Positions 28,931 through 46,418 of a DNA stretch of 64,000 nt are shown one piece after another. The notes under the pieces were generated by a model, which was not told where the DNA came from, did not search any database, and saw only the letters and a list, made by a program, of their open reading frames with translations. The DNA comes from Pseudomonas brassicacearum (GTDB taxonomy: Bacteria > Pseudomonadota > Gammaproteobacteria > Pseudomonadales > Pseudomonadaceae): NCBI RefSeq assembly GCF_000585995.1, contig NZ_CP007410.1:924001-988000 (forward strand), read 5' to 3'. Position 1 is the first letter of the stretch, and every line of letters begins with the position of its first letter. Both the position numbers and the translations under genes were made by a program.

Positions 28931-29374
28931 ATGACGACACATATTCAACGCTCGGCCTTGCTGCCCTACCCGGCGCAGGCGCTCTATGACCTGGTCAATG
29001 ATGTGGCGAGTTATCCGCAATTCTTGCCTTGGTGCTCTTCCGCCGAGGTGCTTGAGAGTTCCGAAACCCATATGCGCGCCAGCCTTAACATCGCCAAGGG
29101 TGGATTGAGCCAGCGCTTCGTCACCCGCAATACCCTGGTGCCGGGGCAGTCCATCGAAATGAACCTGGAAGAGGGGCCTTTCAATCAGCTCCATGGCGTC
29201 TGGGTATTCAAGCCGCTCGGTGAAAAAGCCTGCAAGATCAGCCTCGACCTGTCATTCGATTACGCCGGCCCGCTGGTGCGCGCCACATTGGGGCCGTTGT
29301 TCAATCAGGCGGCCAATACCCTGGTCGACGCGTTCTGCCAACGCGCCAAGCAGAATGCCGAGCTCAAGCGTTGA
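28931..29374 (+). CDS. ratA: RatA/COQ10-type START-domain protein
   Basis: 147 residues. The N-terminus ALLPYPAQALYDLVNDVASY then PQFLPWCSSAEVL is the START/COQ10 (polyketide cyclase-like) signature. In E. coli RatA was described as binding 50S subunits and blocking 70S assembly, while the fold and COQ10 similarity point to ubiquinone binding; the role is therefore uncertain. It overlaps rnfH by four bases, and the order smpB-ratA-ratB-bamE is conserved with E. coli. Confidence 0.9.
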   Translation: MTTHIQRSALLPYPAQALYDLVNDVASYPQFLPWCSSAEVLESSETHMRASLNIAKGGLSQRFVTRNTLVPGQSIEMNLEEGPFNQLHGVWVFKPLGEKACKISLDLSFDYAGPLVRATLGPLFNQAANTLVDAFCQRAKQNAELKR

Positions 29375-29673
29375 TTGAAGTAGAAGTGGTGTATGCCTCT
29401 GTCGAGCGCCAGGTCCTGCGTACATTTGCAGTGCCGGAGGGCACGAGTGTTCGCGCAGCGCTGCTGGCTTCAGGTATTAAGGATGCGTTCCCGGAACTGG
29501 ATCTGGCGACCTGTCCGGTCGGGATTTTTGGCAAAGTGGTTGCTGATCCAGAGCGCCAGGTGGTGCAGGCGGCTGATCGGCTGGAGATTTATCGACCGTT
29601 GCTGGCTGATCCGAAAGAAATTCGTCGCCTGCGTGCGGCCAAGGCTGCCCAGGCACGTCAAACGGAGCAGTAA
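29371..29673 (+). CDS. rnfH: RnfH family (RatB) ubiquitin-like protein
   Basis: 100 residues starting at TTG that overlaps the ratA stop (TTGA). The N-terminus MIEVEVVYAS and the stretch LEIYRPLLADPKEIRRLRA are characteristic of RnfH/RatB, which has a beta-grasp fold. Its function is unknown; it travels with ratA. The TTG start is chosen because it gives the family N-terminus exactly and couples translation to ratA. Confidence 0.9.
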   Translation: MIEVEVVYASVERQVLRTFAVPEGTSVRAALLASGIKDAFPELDLATCPVGIFGKVVADPERQVVQAADRLEIYRPLLADPKEIRRLRAAKAAQARQTEQ

Positions 29674-29695
29674 TCCAGCCTGGATTGCAGGCGTT

Positions 29696-29721
29696 AAAAA
29701 ACCCGGCATGCCGGGTTTTTT
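29696..29721. terminator. bidirectional terminator between rnfH and bamE
   Basis: AAAAAACCCGGCATGCCGGG then TTTTTT: a GC stem flanked by an A-run and a T-run, able to stop transcripts from both convergent genes. Confidence 0.9.
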
Positions 29722-29732
29722 AATGTCGCCGT

Positions 29733-30260
29733 TTATTGCGGCGAGGTATCCAGAGGTTCTGGTGTCGGGACAGGTACAGTCTCGACTTTGTCCACATCCT
29801 TCTGGATCTGGTCCAGCAACGAACCTGGCTTGACCGGTTTTTCCGGTTTTGGCTGTTCGGTATTCTGGGTCGGGTCGGTGACCGTCGTGCCGCTGTCCTT
29901 GCCCATGATGGCCTCGTCGCGGCTCACGCCTGGCATGAAATCGCCCGACAGGCTGACGAGTTGGTCATTGGGGCTAAAGATAACGCTGATGCGTTCCTGC
30001 TGGCGCTCACCGCCGCCTGGCTGCAAGCTGTACAGATAATCCCAGCGATCGGCATGGAACGTGTCGGTCAGCAGGGGGTTACCCATGATAAACCGTACTT
30101 GCCGGCGGGTCATTCCCGGGCGTAACTGGTCTATCATGTCCTGCGTGACGACATTGCCCTGCTGGATGTCGATTTTGTAAACCCCGGGGAATGAACAACC
30201 GGCGAGTGCGAGCAGTCCCACAAAGGTGAAACTGGTTAGCAAGAGCTTGGTGTTTTGCAT
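29733..30260 (-). CDS. bamE: outer-membrane assembly lipoprotein BamE (OmlA)
   Basis: 175 residues. A lipoprotein signal peptide ends in LALAGC (Cys22 lipidated). The BamE core is visible: [19 protein letters not shown] and WDYLYSL. The long Pro/Glu/Thr-rich tail (about 125-175) exceeds the E. coli protein and is typical of Pseudomonas OmlA. It is an accessory part of the BAM complex that inserts barrel proteins. It is divergent from fur, as in other pseudomonads. Confidence 0.95.
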   Translation of the reverse strand: MQNTKLLLTSFTFVGLLALAGCSFPGVYKIDIQQGNVVTQDMIDQLRPGMTRRQVRFIMGNPLLTDTFHADRWDYLYSLQPGGGERQQERISVIFSPNDQLVSLSGDFMPGVSRDEAIMGKDSGTTVTDPTQNTEQPKPEKPVKPGSLLDQIQKDVDKVETVPVPTPEPLDTSPQ

Positions 30261-30357
30261 CGGTGGGCGACTTCCACTATCTTGGCTGGGACAACGTAAA
30301 CGCCGATCATACCCGCATTAAGAGAAGCTGCGAAGCAGCATCGCGAGAAAGCTGACC

Positions 30358-30762
30358 ATGGTTGAAAATAGCGAACTACGCAAAGCCGGCCTCAAAGTGA
30401 CCCTTCCAAGGGTCAAGATTCTACAAATGCTCGACTCCGCCGAGCAACGCCACATGAGTGCCGAGGATGTCTACAAGGCGCTGATGGAGGCTGGTGAGGA
30501 CGTCGGTCTGGCCACGGTTTACCGTGTTCTGACCCAGTTCGAGGCAGCTGGCCTTGTGGTGCGGCACAACTTCGACGGAGGCCATGCGGTCTTCGAGCTG
30601 GACGACGGCAAGCATCACGACCATATGGTCAACGTCGAGACCAGTGAAGTGATCGAATTCTTCGACGAAGAAATCGAGCGGCTGCAGAAAGCAATCGTCG
30701 ACAAGTATGGCTTCGAGATGGTCGATCACAATCTCGTACTGTACGTACGCAAGAAAAAGTAA
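30358..30762 (+). CDS. fur: ferric uptake regulator Fur
   Basis: 134 residues. Winged-helix N-terminus (LKVTLPRVKILQML, GLATVYRVLTQFEAAGLVV) and the metal-binding hinge HNFDGGHAVFEL with KHHDHMV. The protein has no cysteine at all: the CxxC structural zinc site of E. coli Fur is replaced by V-N-V-E. That matches the Pseudomonas form, which does not need the cysteine zinc site. With Fe(II) it represses iron uptake genes. It is divergent from bamE and followed by a strong hairpin. Confidence 0.97.
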   Translation: MVENSELRKAGLKVTLPRVKILQMLDSAEQRHMSAEDVYKALMEAGEDVGLATVYRVLTQFEAAGLVVRHNFDGGHAVFELDDGKHHDHMVNVETSEVIEFFDEEIERLQKAIVDKYGFEMVDHNLVLYVRKKK

Positions 30763-30796
30763 GCAGGTCGCGCGAACTTAAGGTTCGCGAAACGAG

Positions 30797-30822
30797 CGAA
30801 GGCGACCCTTGGGTCGCCTTCG
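30797..30822. terminator. hairpin terminator between fur and recN
   Basis: CGAAGGCGACCC and GGGTCGCCTTCG form a long stem between convergent genes fur and recN. No long T-run is present. Confidence 0.75.
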
Positions 30823-30837
30823 TGCTGTCTGTCGTTC

Positions 30838-32511
30838 TTATACTTTCGCGGTAACGACCATTTTTTTTGCGTGAGCCAGGGATTCCTTGGTGAGGTCGAT
30901 TCCCCCCAGCATCCGCGCCACTTCTTCCACCCGCTCGTTTTTGTTGAGTTTGGACACCGCGGTACGCGTAGCGTCCTGGCCGCGCACCTTGTGCACGAAT
31001 AAATGCTGGTGTCCCTGGGCGGCGACCTGGGGCAGGTGAGTGACCGTCAGCACCTGGCCGCGCTCCCCCAGCCGGCGCAGAAGTTGGCCGACAATTTCCG
31101 CGGTTGGCCCGCCAATGCCCACGTCCACTTCGTCGAATACCAGCGTCGGTACGCGGGAGGTCTGTGCCGTGATGACCTGGATGGCCAGGCTTATCCGTGA
31201 CAGTTCACCGCCGGACGCCACTTTCGCCAGTGCCTTGAGAGGTTGTCCGGGGTTGGCGCTGACCAGCAATTCCACCTGCTCCATCCCGTTGGGTTGAAGC
31301 TCGTCGCCAGCGTTGGGGCGCAGTTCGATGGTGAAGCGACCACCGGGCATGCCCAGGCGCTGGATTTCCTGCTCCACGGCGCTGGCCAGGCCGGTCGCGG
31401 CTTGACGGCGCAGTTCGCTGAGCTCGTTGGCTTTTTCCTGATAATGACGGGCATAGGAGGCCAGCTCGTCCCCCAGGCGCTCGATGGACTCATCGTTGGC
31501 GTTCAGGGTTTCCAGTTCTTCCAATAAGCGTTGCTGGAGTTCGGCGACATCGGTTGGCTGGACGCGGTGTTTGCGTGCCAGCGTATAGATAGTGTCCAGG
31601 CGCTCTTCCAGATATTGCAGGCGTGCCGGGTCGGCGTCGAAATGATCAAGGAACCGATTCAGTTCCCCGACCGCTTCTTCAACCTGAATCTGCGCGCTCG
31701 TCAGCAGGTTGGTCGCTTCGCTGAGGGCGCCCACCGAATTGTTGACGCTGGAAAGTCGGTTCAGGCTTGCTGTCAGCGCGTTAAGCACATTGCCTGAATC
31801 GTTCTCGCTGCATTGCTCGACCACTTGTCGGCAGATGCCCAGCAGGGTTTCGGCGTTGGTCAGGTTCTTGTGTTCCTGCTCCAGCTCCTCCAGTTCGTTT
31901 TCACCCAGGGCCAGGTTCTCCAGCTCCTCGAGCTGATAGCTCAATAACTGATGGCGGGCACGCTGTTCGTCACCGGAGTTGGAGAGGCGGTCCAGTTCCT
32001 GGCGAGTCTGGCGCCAGCGTTGGGCGGCTAGCTGCACCTGGCGAGCCAGATCGGTGGCGCCGGCGTATTCGTCCAGCAGGCGGCGATGGGTATCGGTCTT
32101 GAGCAGGGACTGGTGTTCATGCTGGCTGTGGATGTCGATCAGCAGTTCGCCGAGGGCCTTGAGGTCGCCCAAGGGGCAGGGCGTACCGTTGATGTAGCCC
32201 CGGGAGCGGCCTTCGGCGGTGATGACGCGGCGCAAGATGCACAAGCCGTCGGTGTCCAGGTCGCGCTCGGCCAGCCAGGTGCTGGCCTCGGGGATATCGA
32301 CCAGGTCGAAGGTGGCCAGGATGTCGGCCTTGTCCGCTCCGGGACGCACCACACCACTGTCGGCACGATCACCCAGTGTCAGGCCCAGGGCGTCGAGCAT
32401 GATGGATTTGCCAGCACCGGTTTCACCGGTGATCACACTCATGCCTCGATCGAGTTCGAGGTCGAGGTGTTCGACGATGGCGTAATTATGTACGGACAGG
32501 TGCACCAGCAT
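30838..32511 (-). CDS. recN: DNA repair protein RecN (SMC-like ATPase)
   Basis: 557 residues. Walker A GETGAGKSIMLDAL (29-42) at the N-terminus, a central coiled coil (about 155-365), and the C-terminal head with LAKVASGGELSRISLA (ABC signature) and VFDEVDVGIGG (Walker B). RecN holds broken chromosome ends during double-strand break repair and is normally LexA-controlled; I do not see a convincing LexA box upstream by eye. It is divergent from grpE, an order shared with E. coli relatives. Confidence 0.95.
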   Translation of the reverse strand: MLVHLSVHNYAIVEHLDLELDRGMSVITGETGAGKSIMLDALGLTLGDRADSGVVRPGADKADILATFDLVDIPEASTWLAERDLDTDGLCILRRVITAEGRSRGYINGTPCPLGDLKALGELLIDIHSQHEHQSLLKTDTHRRLLDEYAGATDLARQVQLAAQRWRQTRQELDRLSNSGDEQRARHQLLSYQLEELENLALGENELEELEQEHKNLTNAETLLGICRQVVEQCSENDSGNVLNALTASLNRLSSVNNSVGALSEATNLLTSAQIQVEEAVGELNRFLDHFDADPARLQYLEERLDTIYTLARKHRVQPTDVAELQQRLLEELETLNANDESIERLGDELASYARHYQEKANELSELRRQAATGLASAVEQEIQRLGMPGGRFTIELRPNAGDELQPNGMEQVELLVSANPGQPLKALAKVASGGELSRISLAIQVITAQTSRVPTLVFDEVDVGIGGPTAEIVGQLLRRLGERGQVLTVTHLPQVAAQGHQHLFVHKVRGQDATRTAVSKLNKNERVEEVARMLGGIDLTKESLAHAKKMVVTAKV

Positions 32512-32670
32512 AAGGCCGCTCCCAGGCTTTAGGTCTGGTTATTTATACAGTGTTTTGTTTCGAGCTGACAATGCCTGCGCTTAGCTCGATTTGCTTGGGT
32601 TGATGAGTTTCTTAGCGCTGTCTGGAATGGAATGCAGCTGTTTTTTGTAAGGGTAATTCGTCGGACGGCC

Positions 32671-32698
32671 CTTGAAGCTTAAAAACCCGGCCCCATAT
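32671..32698 (+). promoter_or_regulatory. sigma-32 heat-shock promoter of grpE
   Basis: CTTGAAG (32671-32677) and CCCCATAT (32691-32698) with a 13-base spacer match the sigma-32 consensus CTTGAAA-N13-15-CCCCATNT closely. Transcription should start about 50 bases before the grpE ATG. Confidence 0.85.
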
Positions 32699-32751
32699 AC
32701 CGGGGCAGAAGCGCGAGTCGAGCTCGCGGACGAAGTTGAAAGGAGAAATCT

Positions 32752-33318
32752 ATGGCTGACGAACAGACGCAGGATACGCAAAATCTAGACGCCAATCAGG
32801 CTCCCCAGGATTCGGGTGACGACCTGGCGGCACGTGTACAAGTGCTCGAGGAGCAGCTGGCCGGTGCGCAGGATCAGGCGTTGCGTGTAGCAGCCGACCT
32901 GCAGAATGTCCGCCGTCGCGCCGAGCAGGATGTAGAAAAGGCTCATAAATTCGCCTTGGAGCGTTTTGCCAGCGACCTGCTGCCGATCATCGACAGCCTG
33001 GAGCGCGGCCTCGAGCTGTCCAATCCGGATGACGAAAACATTCGTCCGATGCGTGAAGGCATCGAGCTGACCCTGAAAATGTTCCAGGACACCCTCAAGC
33101 GTTATCAGCTCGAAGCCATTGATCCACATGGCGAACCCTTCAACGCCGAACACCACCAGGCCATGGCGATGCAGGAAAGCGCAGACGTCGAGCCCAACAG
33201 TGTCTTGAAGGTTTTCCAGAAGGGCTATCTGCTCAATGGTCGCCTGTTGCGCCCGGCCATGGTTGTGGTCAGCAAGACGCCGGCACCGGTTTCGCCTTCT
33301 ATTGATGAGCAGGCTTGA
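32752..33318 (+). CDS. grpE: nucleotide exchange factor GrpE
   Basis: 188 residues. An acidic, Gln-rich N-terminus, a long coiled coil ([34 protein letters not shown]), and the beta domain with [15 protein letters not shown] and [19 protein letters not shown]. GrpE releases ADP from DnaK. It lies upstream of dnaK and has its own heat-shock promoter. The stop overlaps the -35 element of a second heat-shock promoter for dnaK. Confidence 0.96.
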   Translation: MADEQTQDTQNLDANQAPQDSGDDLAARVQVLEEQLAGAQDQALRVAADLQNVRRRAEQDVEKAHKFALERFASDLLPIIDSLERGLELSNPDDENIRPMREGIELTLKMFQDTLKRYQLEAIDPHGEPFNAEHHQAMAMQESADVEPNSVLKVFQKGYLLNGRLLRPAMVVVSKTPAPVSPSIDEQA

Positions 33319-33342
33319 AATCGGTCGAAACGGCCCCCATTA
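33314..33342 (+). promoter_or_regulatory. sigma-32 heat-shock promoter of dnaK
   Basis: CTTGAAA (33314-33320), containing the grpE stop codon, and CCCCATTA (33335-33342) with a 14-base spacer. It gives dnaK extra heat-induced transcription beyond read-through from grpE. Confidence 0.85.
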
Positions 33343-33420
33343 AGAAGTCAAGCGTTTAAGTGCTACCGCAGTTAGCCACCACTGCTGCGGCAACCAAATC
33401 CAAGTTCCGGGAGAGTTAAC

Positions 33421-35337
<1,917 letters not shown>

Positions 35338-35659
35338 TCGCTTGTTGGTCGGCCGGTTGACTGCATTTGTGCGGTGGCTGGTAGGATGTCGCCGCGCGGG
35401 AGCTTGCTCCCGCGTTGGCGTGTCTGGAGCCAGTGAATTTTTACAGCATGCGACAACGCTCGGGTGCTGGCGGTGTGATCGGGAATGCTCCTGCTTTCCG
35501 AACGACGGACACTGCGTTTTGGCCGGGGCCCTGGCTGAAAAATTTAAGACCAGGATCGTTGAATTGACGTGAGTTGGGTCCGGGCCTGTATTGGGGCTCA
35601 ACGAGTTTGGCAAGGTTCAGGAGAGGTTTGCCGGACGTCCTATAAGAGTGCAAAGACTA
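35338..35659. other. dnaK-dnaJ intergenic region with a REP palindrome
   Basis: 322 bases, long for this operon. It holds a REP-like palindrome CGCGGGAGCTTGCTCCCGCG (35395-35414) and a candidate sigma-70 promoter (TTGACG at 35564, TGTATT at 35587, 17-base spacer). No gene is convincing. dnaJ may therefore be made partly on its own. Confidence 0.5.
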
Positions 35660-36784
35660 ATGGCAAAGCGTGACTATTACGAAGTATTGGGTGTGGAGCG
35701 GGGGGCCAGCGAGGCGGACCTGAAGAAGGCCTATCGTCGCCTGGCGATGAAGCACCACCCGGACCGTAATCCCGACGATAAAGCGTCGGAAGAAATGTTC
35801 AAGGAGGCCAATGAGGCCTACGAAGTACTGTCCGATTCGAGCAAGCGCGCGGCTTACGACCAGTATGGTCATGCCGGTGTCGACCCAAGCATGGGCGGCG
35901 GCGGTGCCGGTTTTGGCGGTCAGAATTTCTCCGATATTTTCGGCGACGTGTTCAGCGATTTCTTCGGCGGTGGTCGCGGCGGTGCCCGTGGTGGCGCCCA
36001 GCGTGGCAGCGACTTGCGCTACACGTTGGAGCTGAACCTGGAAGAGGCGGTGCGCGGTACCACTGTCAATATCCGCGTTCCAACGCTCGTCAATTGCAAG
36101 CCGTGCGATGGCTCGGGCGCCAAGAAGGGCTCCTCGCCCGTCACTTGCCCGACCTGTGGCGGCATTGGTCAGGTTCGCATGCAGCAGGGCTTCTTCTCGG
36201 TGCAGCAGACCTGCCCGCGTTGCCATGGCCAGGGCAAGATAATTTCCGATCCGTGCGACTCCTGCCACGGCGAAGGGCGCGTCGAAGAGTACAAGACGCT
36301 TTCGGTGAAGGTGCCGGCCGGTGTCGATACCGGTGACCGCATTCGCCTGTCCGGCGAAGGTGAGGCGGGTGCCCAGGGCGGTCCGACCGGCGATCTGTAC
36401 GTCGTCATCAATGTTCGCGAGCACGCGATTTTCCAGCGCGACGGCAAGCATCTGTTCTGCGAAGTGCCGATCAGCTTTGTCGATGCAGCCTTGGGTGGCG
36501 AGCTTGAGATCCCGACCCTCGACGGTCGCGTCAAGCTGAAAATCCCTGAGGGTACGCAGACCGGCAAGCAGTTCCGGATTCGCGGCAAGGGCGTCGCGCC
36601 AGTGCGTGGCGGTGGCGCAGGCGACCTGATGTGTCGGGTGGCGGTGGAAACTCCGGTGAATCTGAGCCGACGCCAGCGTGAACTGCTGGAAGAGTTCCGC
36701 AGCTCGCTGGCGGATGACAACAGTCACTCCCCGAAAACGACGGGTTGGTTCGAAGGCGTGAAGCGCTTCTTCGGCGATCTGTAA
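35660..36784 (+). CDS. dnaJ: chaperone DnaJ (Hsp40)
   Basis: 374 residues from the ATG at 35660. J domain with [15 protein letters not shown] and HHPDRNP (HPD loop), a Gly/Phe-rich stretch ([12 protein letters not shown]), four zinc-finger repeats ([32 protein letters not shown]) and the C-terminal substrate-binding domain. It delivers clients to DnaK and stimulates its ATPase. The in-frame extension to 35591 is not part of the family. dapB follows after 9 bases. Confidence 0.97.
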   Translation: MAKRDYYEVLGVERGASEADLKKAYRRLAMKHHPDRNPDDKASEEMFKEANEAYEVLSDSSKRAAYDQYGHAGVDPSMGGGGAGFGGQNFSDIFGDVFSDFFGGGRGGARGGAQRGSDLRYTLELNLEEAVRGTTVNIRVPTLVNCKPCDGSGAKKGSSPVTCPTCGGIGQVRMQQGFFSVQQTCPRCHGQGKIISDPCDSCHGEGRVEEYKTLSVKVPAGVDTGDRIRLSGEGEAGAQGGPTGDLYVVINVREHAIFQRDGKHLFCEVPISFVDAALGGELEIPTLDGRVKLKIPEGTQTGKQFRIRGKGVAPVRGGGAGDLMCRVAVETPVNLSRRQRELLEEFRSSLADDNSHSPKTTGWFEGVKRFFGDL

Positions 36785-37600
<816 letters not shown>

Positions 37601-37613
37601 TGTCATTGGACGC

Positions 37614-37637
37614 GGGGTTCAGGTTATACTGAGCCCC
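37614..37637 (+). terminator. hairpin after dapB, overlapping a possible promoter
   Basis: GGGGTTCAG pairs with CTGAGCCCC around GTTATA, followed by CGTTTTAC. It can act as a terminator for dapB. The same bases include TATACT, which could be a -10 box for carA transcription, so the two readings compete. Confidence 0.5.
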
Positions 37638-37774
37638 CGTTTTACACCGCTTCGCGACGGCCTGTCGCATTCCCCTGCCTTTAAGGCTCATTAGCGGTGG
37701 ACCAAAAAAGCCTTTTTCTGTAAGCTACAGCTTTAGTGTGTCCACTAAAAGCGCGCAGAATAATTCAGTGAACA

Positions 37775-37811
37775 AGCGGGGTGACGTGTCCATACGTCAC
37801 TCCGCTTTTTT
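37775..37811 (+). terminator. strong terminator just before carA (attenuator candidate)
   Basis: AAGCGGGGTGACGTG and ACGTCACTCCGCTT form a 13-bp stem with a short loop followed by six T. It lies 46 bases before the carA start and after the possible promoter at 37625, so transcription of carA must pass or avoid it. Pyrimidine- or arginine-linked attenuation is plausible but not shown. Confidence 0.75.
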
Positions 37812-37856
37812 ACAACCTGCGATCGCCCTTTCAGGCTTTATTTACGGGAGGTCTTC

Positions 37857-38993
37857 TTGACTAAGCCAGCCATACTCGCCCTTGCTGATGGCAGCATTTT
37901 TCGCGGCGAAGCCATTGGAGCCGACGGTCAGACCGTTGGTGAGGTGGTGTTTAACACCGCAATGACCGGCTATCAGGAAATTCTTACCGATCCTTCCTAC
38001 GCCCAGCAAATCGTTACCCTGACTTACCCGCACATCGGCAACACCGGCACCACGCCGGAAGATGCCGAGTCTGATCGTGTCTGGTCCGCTGGCCTGGTCA
38101 TTCGTGACCTGCCGCTGGTAGCGAGCAACTGGCGTAACACGATGTCCCTGTCCGATTACCTGAAAGCCAACAATGTCGTGGCGATCGCAGGTATCGACAC
38201 CCGTCGCCTGACCCGCATCCTGCGGGAAAAAGGCGCGCAGAACGGCTGCATCATGGCCGGTGACAACATTTCCGAAGAAGCTGCCATCGCCGCCGCCCAG
38301 GGTTTCCCTGGCCTCAAGGGCATGGATTTGGCGAAAGTCGTCAGCACCAAGAAGCCGTACGAGTGGCGCTCCACGGTCTGGGACCTGAAAACCGACAGTC
38401 ACGCGACGATCGAAGCCTCCGAGCTGCCGTACCACGTGGTTGCGTACGACTACGGCGTCAAGCTGAACATCCTGCGCATGCTGGTGGAACGTGGTTGCCG
38501 CGTGACCGTGGTGCCTGCGCAAACCCCGGCCGCCGATGTCCTGGCCCTCAAGCCCGATGGCGTGTTCCTGTCCAACGGCCCTGGCGACCCTGAGCCATGC
38601 GACTACGCGATCCAGGCGATCAAGGACGTGCTGGAAACCGAGATCCCGGTATTCGGCATCTGCCTCGGTCACCAGTTGCTGGCCCTCGCTTCGGGCGCCA
38701 AGACCTTGAAGATGGGTCACGGCCACCACGGTGCCAACCACCCGGTGCAGGACCTGGACACCGGCGTCGTGATGATCACCAGCCAGAACCATGGTTTTGC
38801 GGTGGATGAAGCGACCTTGCCGGCCAACGTGCGGGCGATCCATAAGTCGCTGTTCGACGGCACGTTGCAGGGCATCGAGCGTACCGACAAGAGCGCGTTC
38901 AGCTTCCAGGGCCACCCTGAAGCGAGCCCGGGCCCGAACGATGTGGCGCCGCTGTTCGATCGCTTCATCAATGAGATGGCCAAGCGACGCTGA
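37857..38993 (+). CDS. carA: carbamoyl-phosphate synthase small (glutaminase) subunit
   Basis: 378 residues, starting at TTG with GGGAGG seven bases upstream. N-terminal [16 protein letters not shown] and the class-I glutamine amidotransferase domain with nucleophile Cys269 ([11 protein letters not shown]) and the His/Glu pair ([11 protein letters not shown]). It supplies ammonia from glutamine to CarB for carbamoyl phosphate, used in arginine and pyrimidine synthesis. carB follows after 104 bases. Confidence 0.97.
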   Translation: MTKPAILALADGSIFRGEAIGADGQTVGEVVFNTAMTGYQEILTDPSYAQQIVTLTYPHIGNTGTTPEDAESDRVWSAGLVIRDLPLVASNWRNTMSLSDYLKANNVVAIAGIDTRRLTRILREKGAQNGCIMAGDNISEEAAIAAAQGFPGLKGMDLAKVVSTKKPYEWRSTVWDLKTDSHATIEASELPYHVVAYDYGVKLNILRMLVERGCRVTVVPAQTPAADVLALKPDGVFLSNGPGDPEPCDYAIQAIKDVLETEIPVFGICLGHQLLALASGAKTLKMGHGHHGANHPVQDLDTGVVMITSQNHGFAVDEATLPANVRAIHKSLFDGTLQGIERTDKSAFSFQGHPEASPGPNDVAPLFDRFINEMAKRR

Positions 38994-39097
38994 CCGCGTG
39001 AAGCCCGATGGCGGCCCCTAGCGCGGCGGCCCCTCGGGCGCTTCAAAGATTGTTCGACGGCCTAGCCGACTGACCTGCGGATTTGAGTGACAAACCC

Positions 39098-42315
<3,218 letters not shown>

Positions 42316-42319
<4 letters not shown>

Positions 42320-42798
42320 GCATAACCAAGTACCCGATGACCGTTCAGGGCGCGAAGGCCCTGGAAGAAGAACACGCCCACCTGACCAAGGTCGTTCGTC
42401 CGAAGCTCAGCCAGGACATCGGTACGGCCCGGGAGCTGGGAGACCTGAAGGAAAACGCCGAATACCATGCTGCTCGCGAGCAGCAGGGTATGGTCGAGGC
42501 GCGTATCCGTGACATCGAAGGCCGCATGCAGAATGCGGTCGTCATCGATGTCACGACGATTCCGCACACCGGCAAGGTGATCTTTGGTACCACCGTGGAA
42601 ATCGCCAACGTCGAGACCGATGAAAGCGTCACTTACCAGATCGTTGGCGAGGACGAGGCAGACATCAAGCTCGGCAAGATTTCCGTCGGTTCGCCTATCG
42701 CTCGCGCCTTGATCGCCAAGGAAGAGGGGGATGTGGTGGTTGTGAAGACGCCGAGTGGCGTCATCGAGTATGAGATTGTCGAAGTCCGTCATATCTGA
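42316..42798 (+). CDS. greA: transcription elongation factor GreA
   Basis: 160 residues. An N-terminal coiled coil with [18 protein letters not shown] (acidic tip that reaches into RNA polymerase) and the C-terminal FKBP-like domain with [19 protein letters not shown]. It rescues backtracked polymerase by stimulating transcript cleavage. It is translationally coupled to carB. Confidence 0.96.
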
Positions 42799-42826
42799 AC
42801 GAAGGCGCCCGCTACGCGCTGGCGCC

Positions 42827-43231
42827 ATGATTTGGCAGCTCACCCAGATGTTGTGGGTGGGCGGTCTTTGGTTGTTGCACATCGGTCTGCTGCCGGTGTT
42901 GGGTCGAGTCGGCCTGGCACCGCTGCTCATCGATGAAATCGCAGGCATGCTGACGGCGCTGCTGGTGGGGTTTTCCGCGGCATGTGTGGTGTTTCAGGCT
43001 TTGGTGCTGGTTCAGGCCGAGGGCCTTGCCAGTCTATGGCGTGACATGCGTGGGCAGTTGCTGCTCATGTCGATGTACGCGTGTGGGATGTTTTTTGCGG
43101 TGCGTCTCGGCTGGCCGGAAGCGAGCCAGTGGCAGGTGTTCAGTTACCTGGTGCTGGGTTTTTCCGGACTGGTGCTGGTGATGCAGCCGGTTCCCGGATG
43201 GGGTGGCAGGGTGCGCGAAGCACACCCTTGA
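42827..43231 (+). CDS. DUF4149-type small membrane protein
   Basis: 134 residues from the ATG at 42827. Four hydrophobic segments are visible: WVGGLWLLHIGLLPVLG, ALLVGFSAACVVFQALVLVQ, LLLMSMYACGMFFAV and VFSYLVLGFSGLVLVM. Sequence and position next to greA and yhbY resemble the DUF4149 proteins of pseudomonads. Function unknown. It lies 28 bases after greA and is probably cotranscribed. Confidence 0.75.
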   Translation: MIWQLTQMLWVGGLWLLHIGLLPVLGRVGLAPLLIDEIAGMLTALLVGFSAACVVFQALVLVQAEGLASLWRDMRGQLLLMSMYACGMFFAVRLGWPEASQWQVFSYLVLGFSGLVLVMQPVPGWGGRVREAHP

Positions 43232-43241
43232 CCCTTTGGTG

Positions 43242-43550
43242 TCACTTGAAGCGGTGAACGTTCGACAGTTGCTTGTTGACGCTGAAATTCTTGCGATAAA
43301 TCAGCGCCATCTTGCCGATGACCTGTACCAGGTCTGCCTTGCCGGTCTTGCACAGTTCAGCAACGGCAGCCAGGCGGGCTTCGCGGTCGAGGATGTTGAG
43401 CTTGATCTTGATCAGCTCGTGATCGCCCAATGCGCGTTCCAGTTCGGCGAGTACGCCTTCAGTCAAACCGTTGTCAGCCACAGTCAAAACCGGTTTCAGA
43501 TGGTGGCCAATGGATTTGTATTGTTTCTTCTGCTCTTGAGTGAGCGGCAT
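43242..43550 (-). CDS. yhbY: ribosome assembly RNA-binding protein YhbY (CRM domain)
   Basis: 102 residues. A CRM domain: PLTQEQKKQYKSIGHHLKPV, the GxxG-type NGLTEGVLAELE, ELIKIKLN, and TGKADLVQVIGKMALIYRKN. YhbY associates with precursors of the 50S subunit. It is divergent from rlmE, as in E. coli. Confidence 0.94.
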   Translation of the reverse strand: MPLTQEQKKQYKSIGHHLKPVLTVADNGLTEGVLAELERALGDHELIKIKLNILDREARLAAVAELCKTGKADLVQVIGKMALIYRKNFSVNKQLSNVHRFK

Positions 43551-43656
43551 AATCTGACCCCTGCGTCTGATCTTGTAAAAAGCGGCGGCCAGTTTACCCG
43601 AGCGAGTCCGGGACCGCCCACTTAATCACGACCCGTTTTATTTTTAGAGGTGGCCC

Positions 43657-44307
43657 GTGGCCCGTTCCAAGACTAGCCAGAACTGGCTCAGAGAGCACTT
43701 CAACGATCCGTACGTCAAAATGGCGCAAAAAGACGGCTATCGTTCGCGTGCCAGCTATAAATTGCTGGAGATCCAGGAGAAGGATCGTCTGATCCGTCCA
43801 GGCATGACCGTGATTGACCTTGGCGCTGCGCCAGGTGGGTGGTCCCAGGTGACCAGTCGTCTGATCGGCGGCCAGGGACGGTTGATCGCCTCCGATATCC
43901 TGGAAATGGACAGCATCCCCGATGTGACCTTCATCCAGGGCGATTTCACCGAAGACGCCGTGCTGGCAAAAATTCTGGAGGCTGTCGGAAATACGCAGGT
44001 TGACCTTGTGATTTCCGATATGGCCCCCAATATGAGTGGATTAGCGGCTGTCGACATGCCTCGTGCGATGTTCCTCAGCGAGCTGGCCCTGGATCTTGCC
44101 GGGCGGGTTTTGCGACCAGGTGGCGATTTTTTGATCAAGGTCTTCCAGGGTGAGGGCTTCGATCAGTACCACAAAGGCATGCGCAAACTGTTCGATAAGG
44201 TGCAAATGCGCAAGCCATTGTCGTCGCGCGACCGCTCTCGCGAGCAGTATCTGCTGGCGCGGGGCTTTCGCGGGATTGAAGGCGCAGCTAGCGATGAGCG
44301 TCTTTAA
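43657..44307 (+). CDS. rlmE: 23S rRNA (uridine-2'-O)-methyltransferase RlmE
   Basis: 216 residues starting GTG after AGAGG. SAM-binding [20 protein letters not shown] and the K-D-K-E catalytic set visible as [16 protein letters not shown] and [10 protein letters not shown]. It methylates U2552 of 23S rRNA on the 50S subunit, a late step in assembly. It lies upstream of ftsH as in many gamma-proteobacteria. Confidence 0.96.
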   Translation: MARSKTSQNWLREHFNDPYVKMAQKDGYRSRASYKLLEIQEKDRLIRPGMTVIDLGAAPGGWSQVTSRLIGGQGRLIASDILEMDSIPDVTFIQGDFTEDAVLAKILEAVGNTQVDLVISDMAPNMSGLAAVDMPRAMFLSELALDLAGRVLRPGGDFLIKVFQGEGFDQYHKGMRKLFDKVQMRKPLSSRDRSREQYLLARGFRGIEGAASDERL

Positions 44308-44490
44308 TACAGGGCGATAGTTTTTTTTGTCTCGCATTGCGAAAGTCGTGTAACGAAAATTACGCGGTCAAAGTTTCACAAAGGGTTACAGACGGCGCCT
44401 GCCAGAGTCGTAGGTAATGTAGTAAGTTAGGCCGGTGAATATCATGCGAAGCGCGCGCCAATAGCGGAGCTTGCTTCAGAGGGTAGTTAA

Positions 44491-46410
<1,920 letters not shown>

Positions 46411-46418
46411 GGCTTGAA

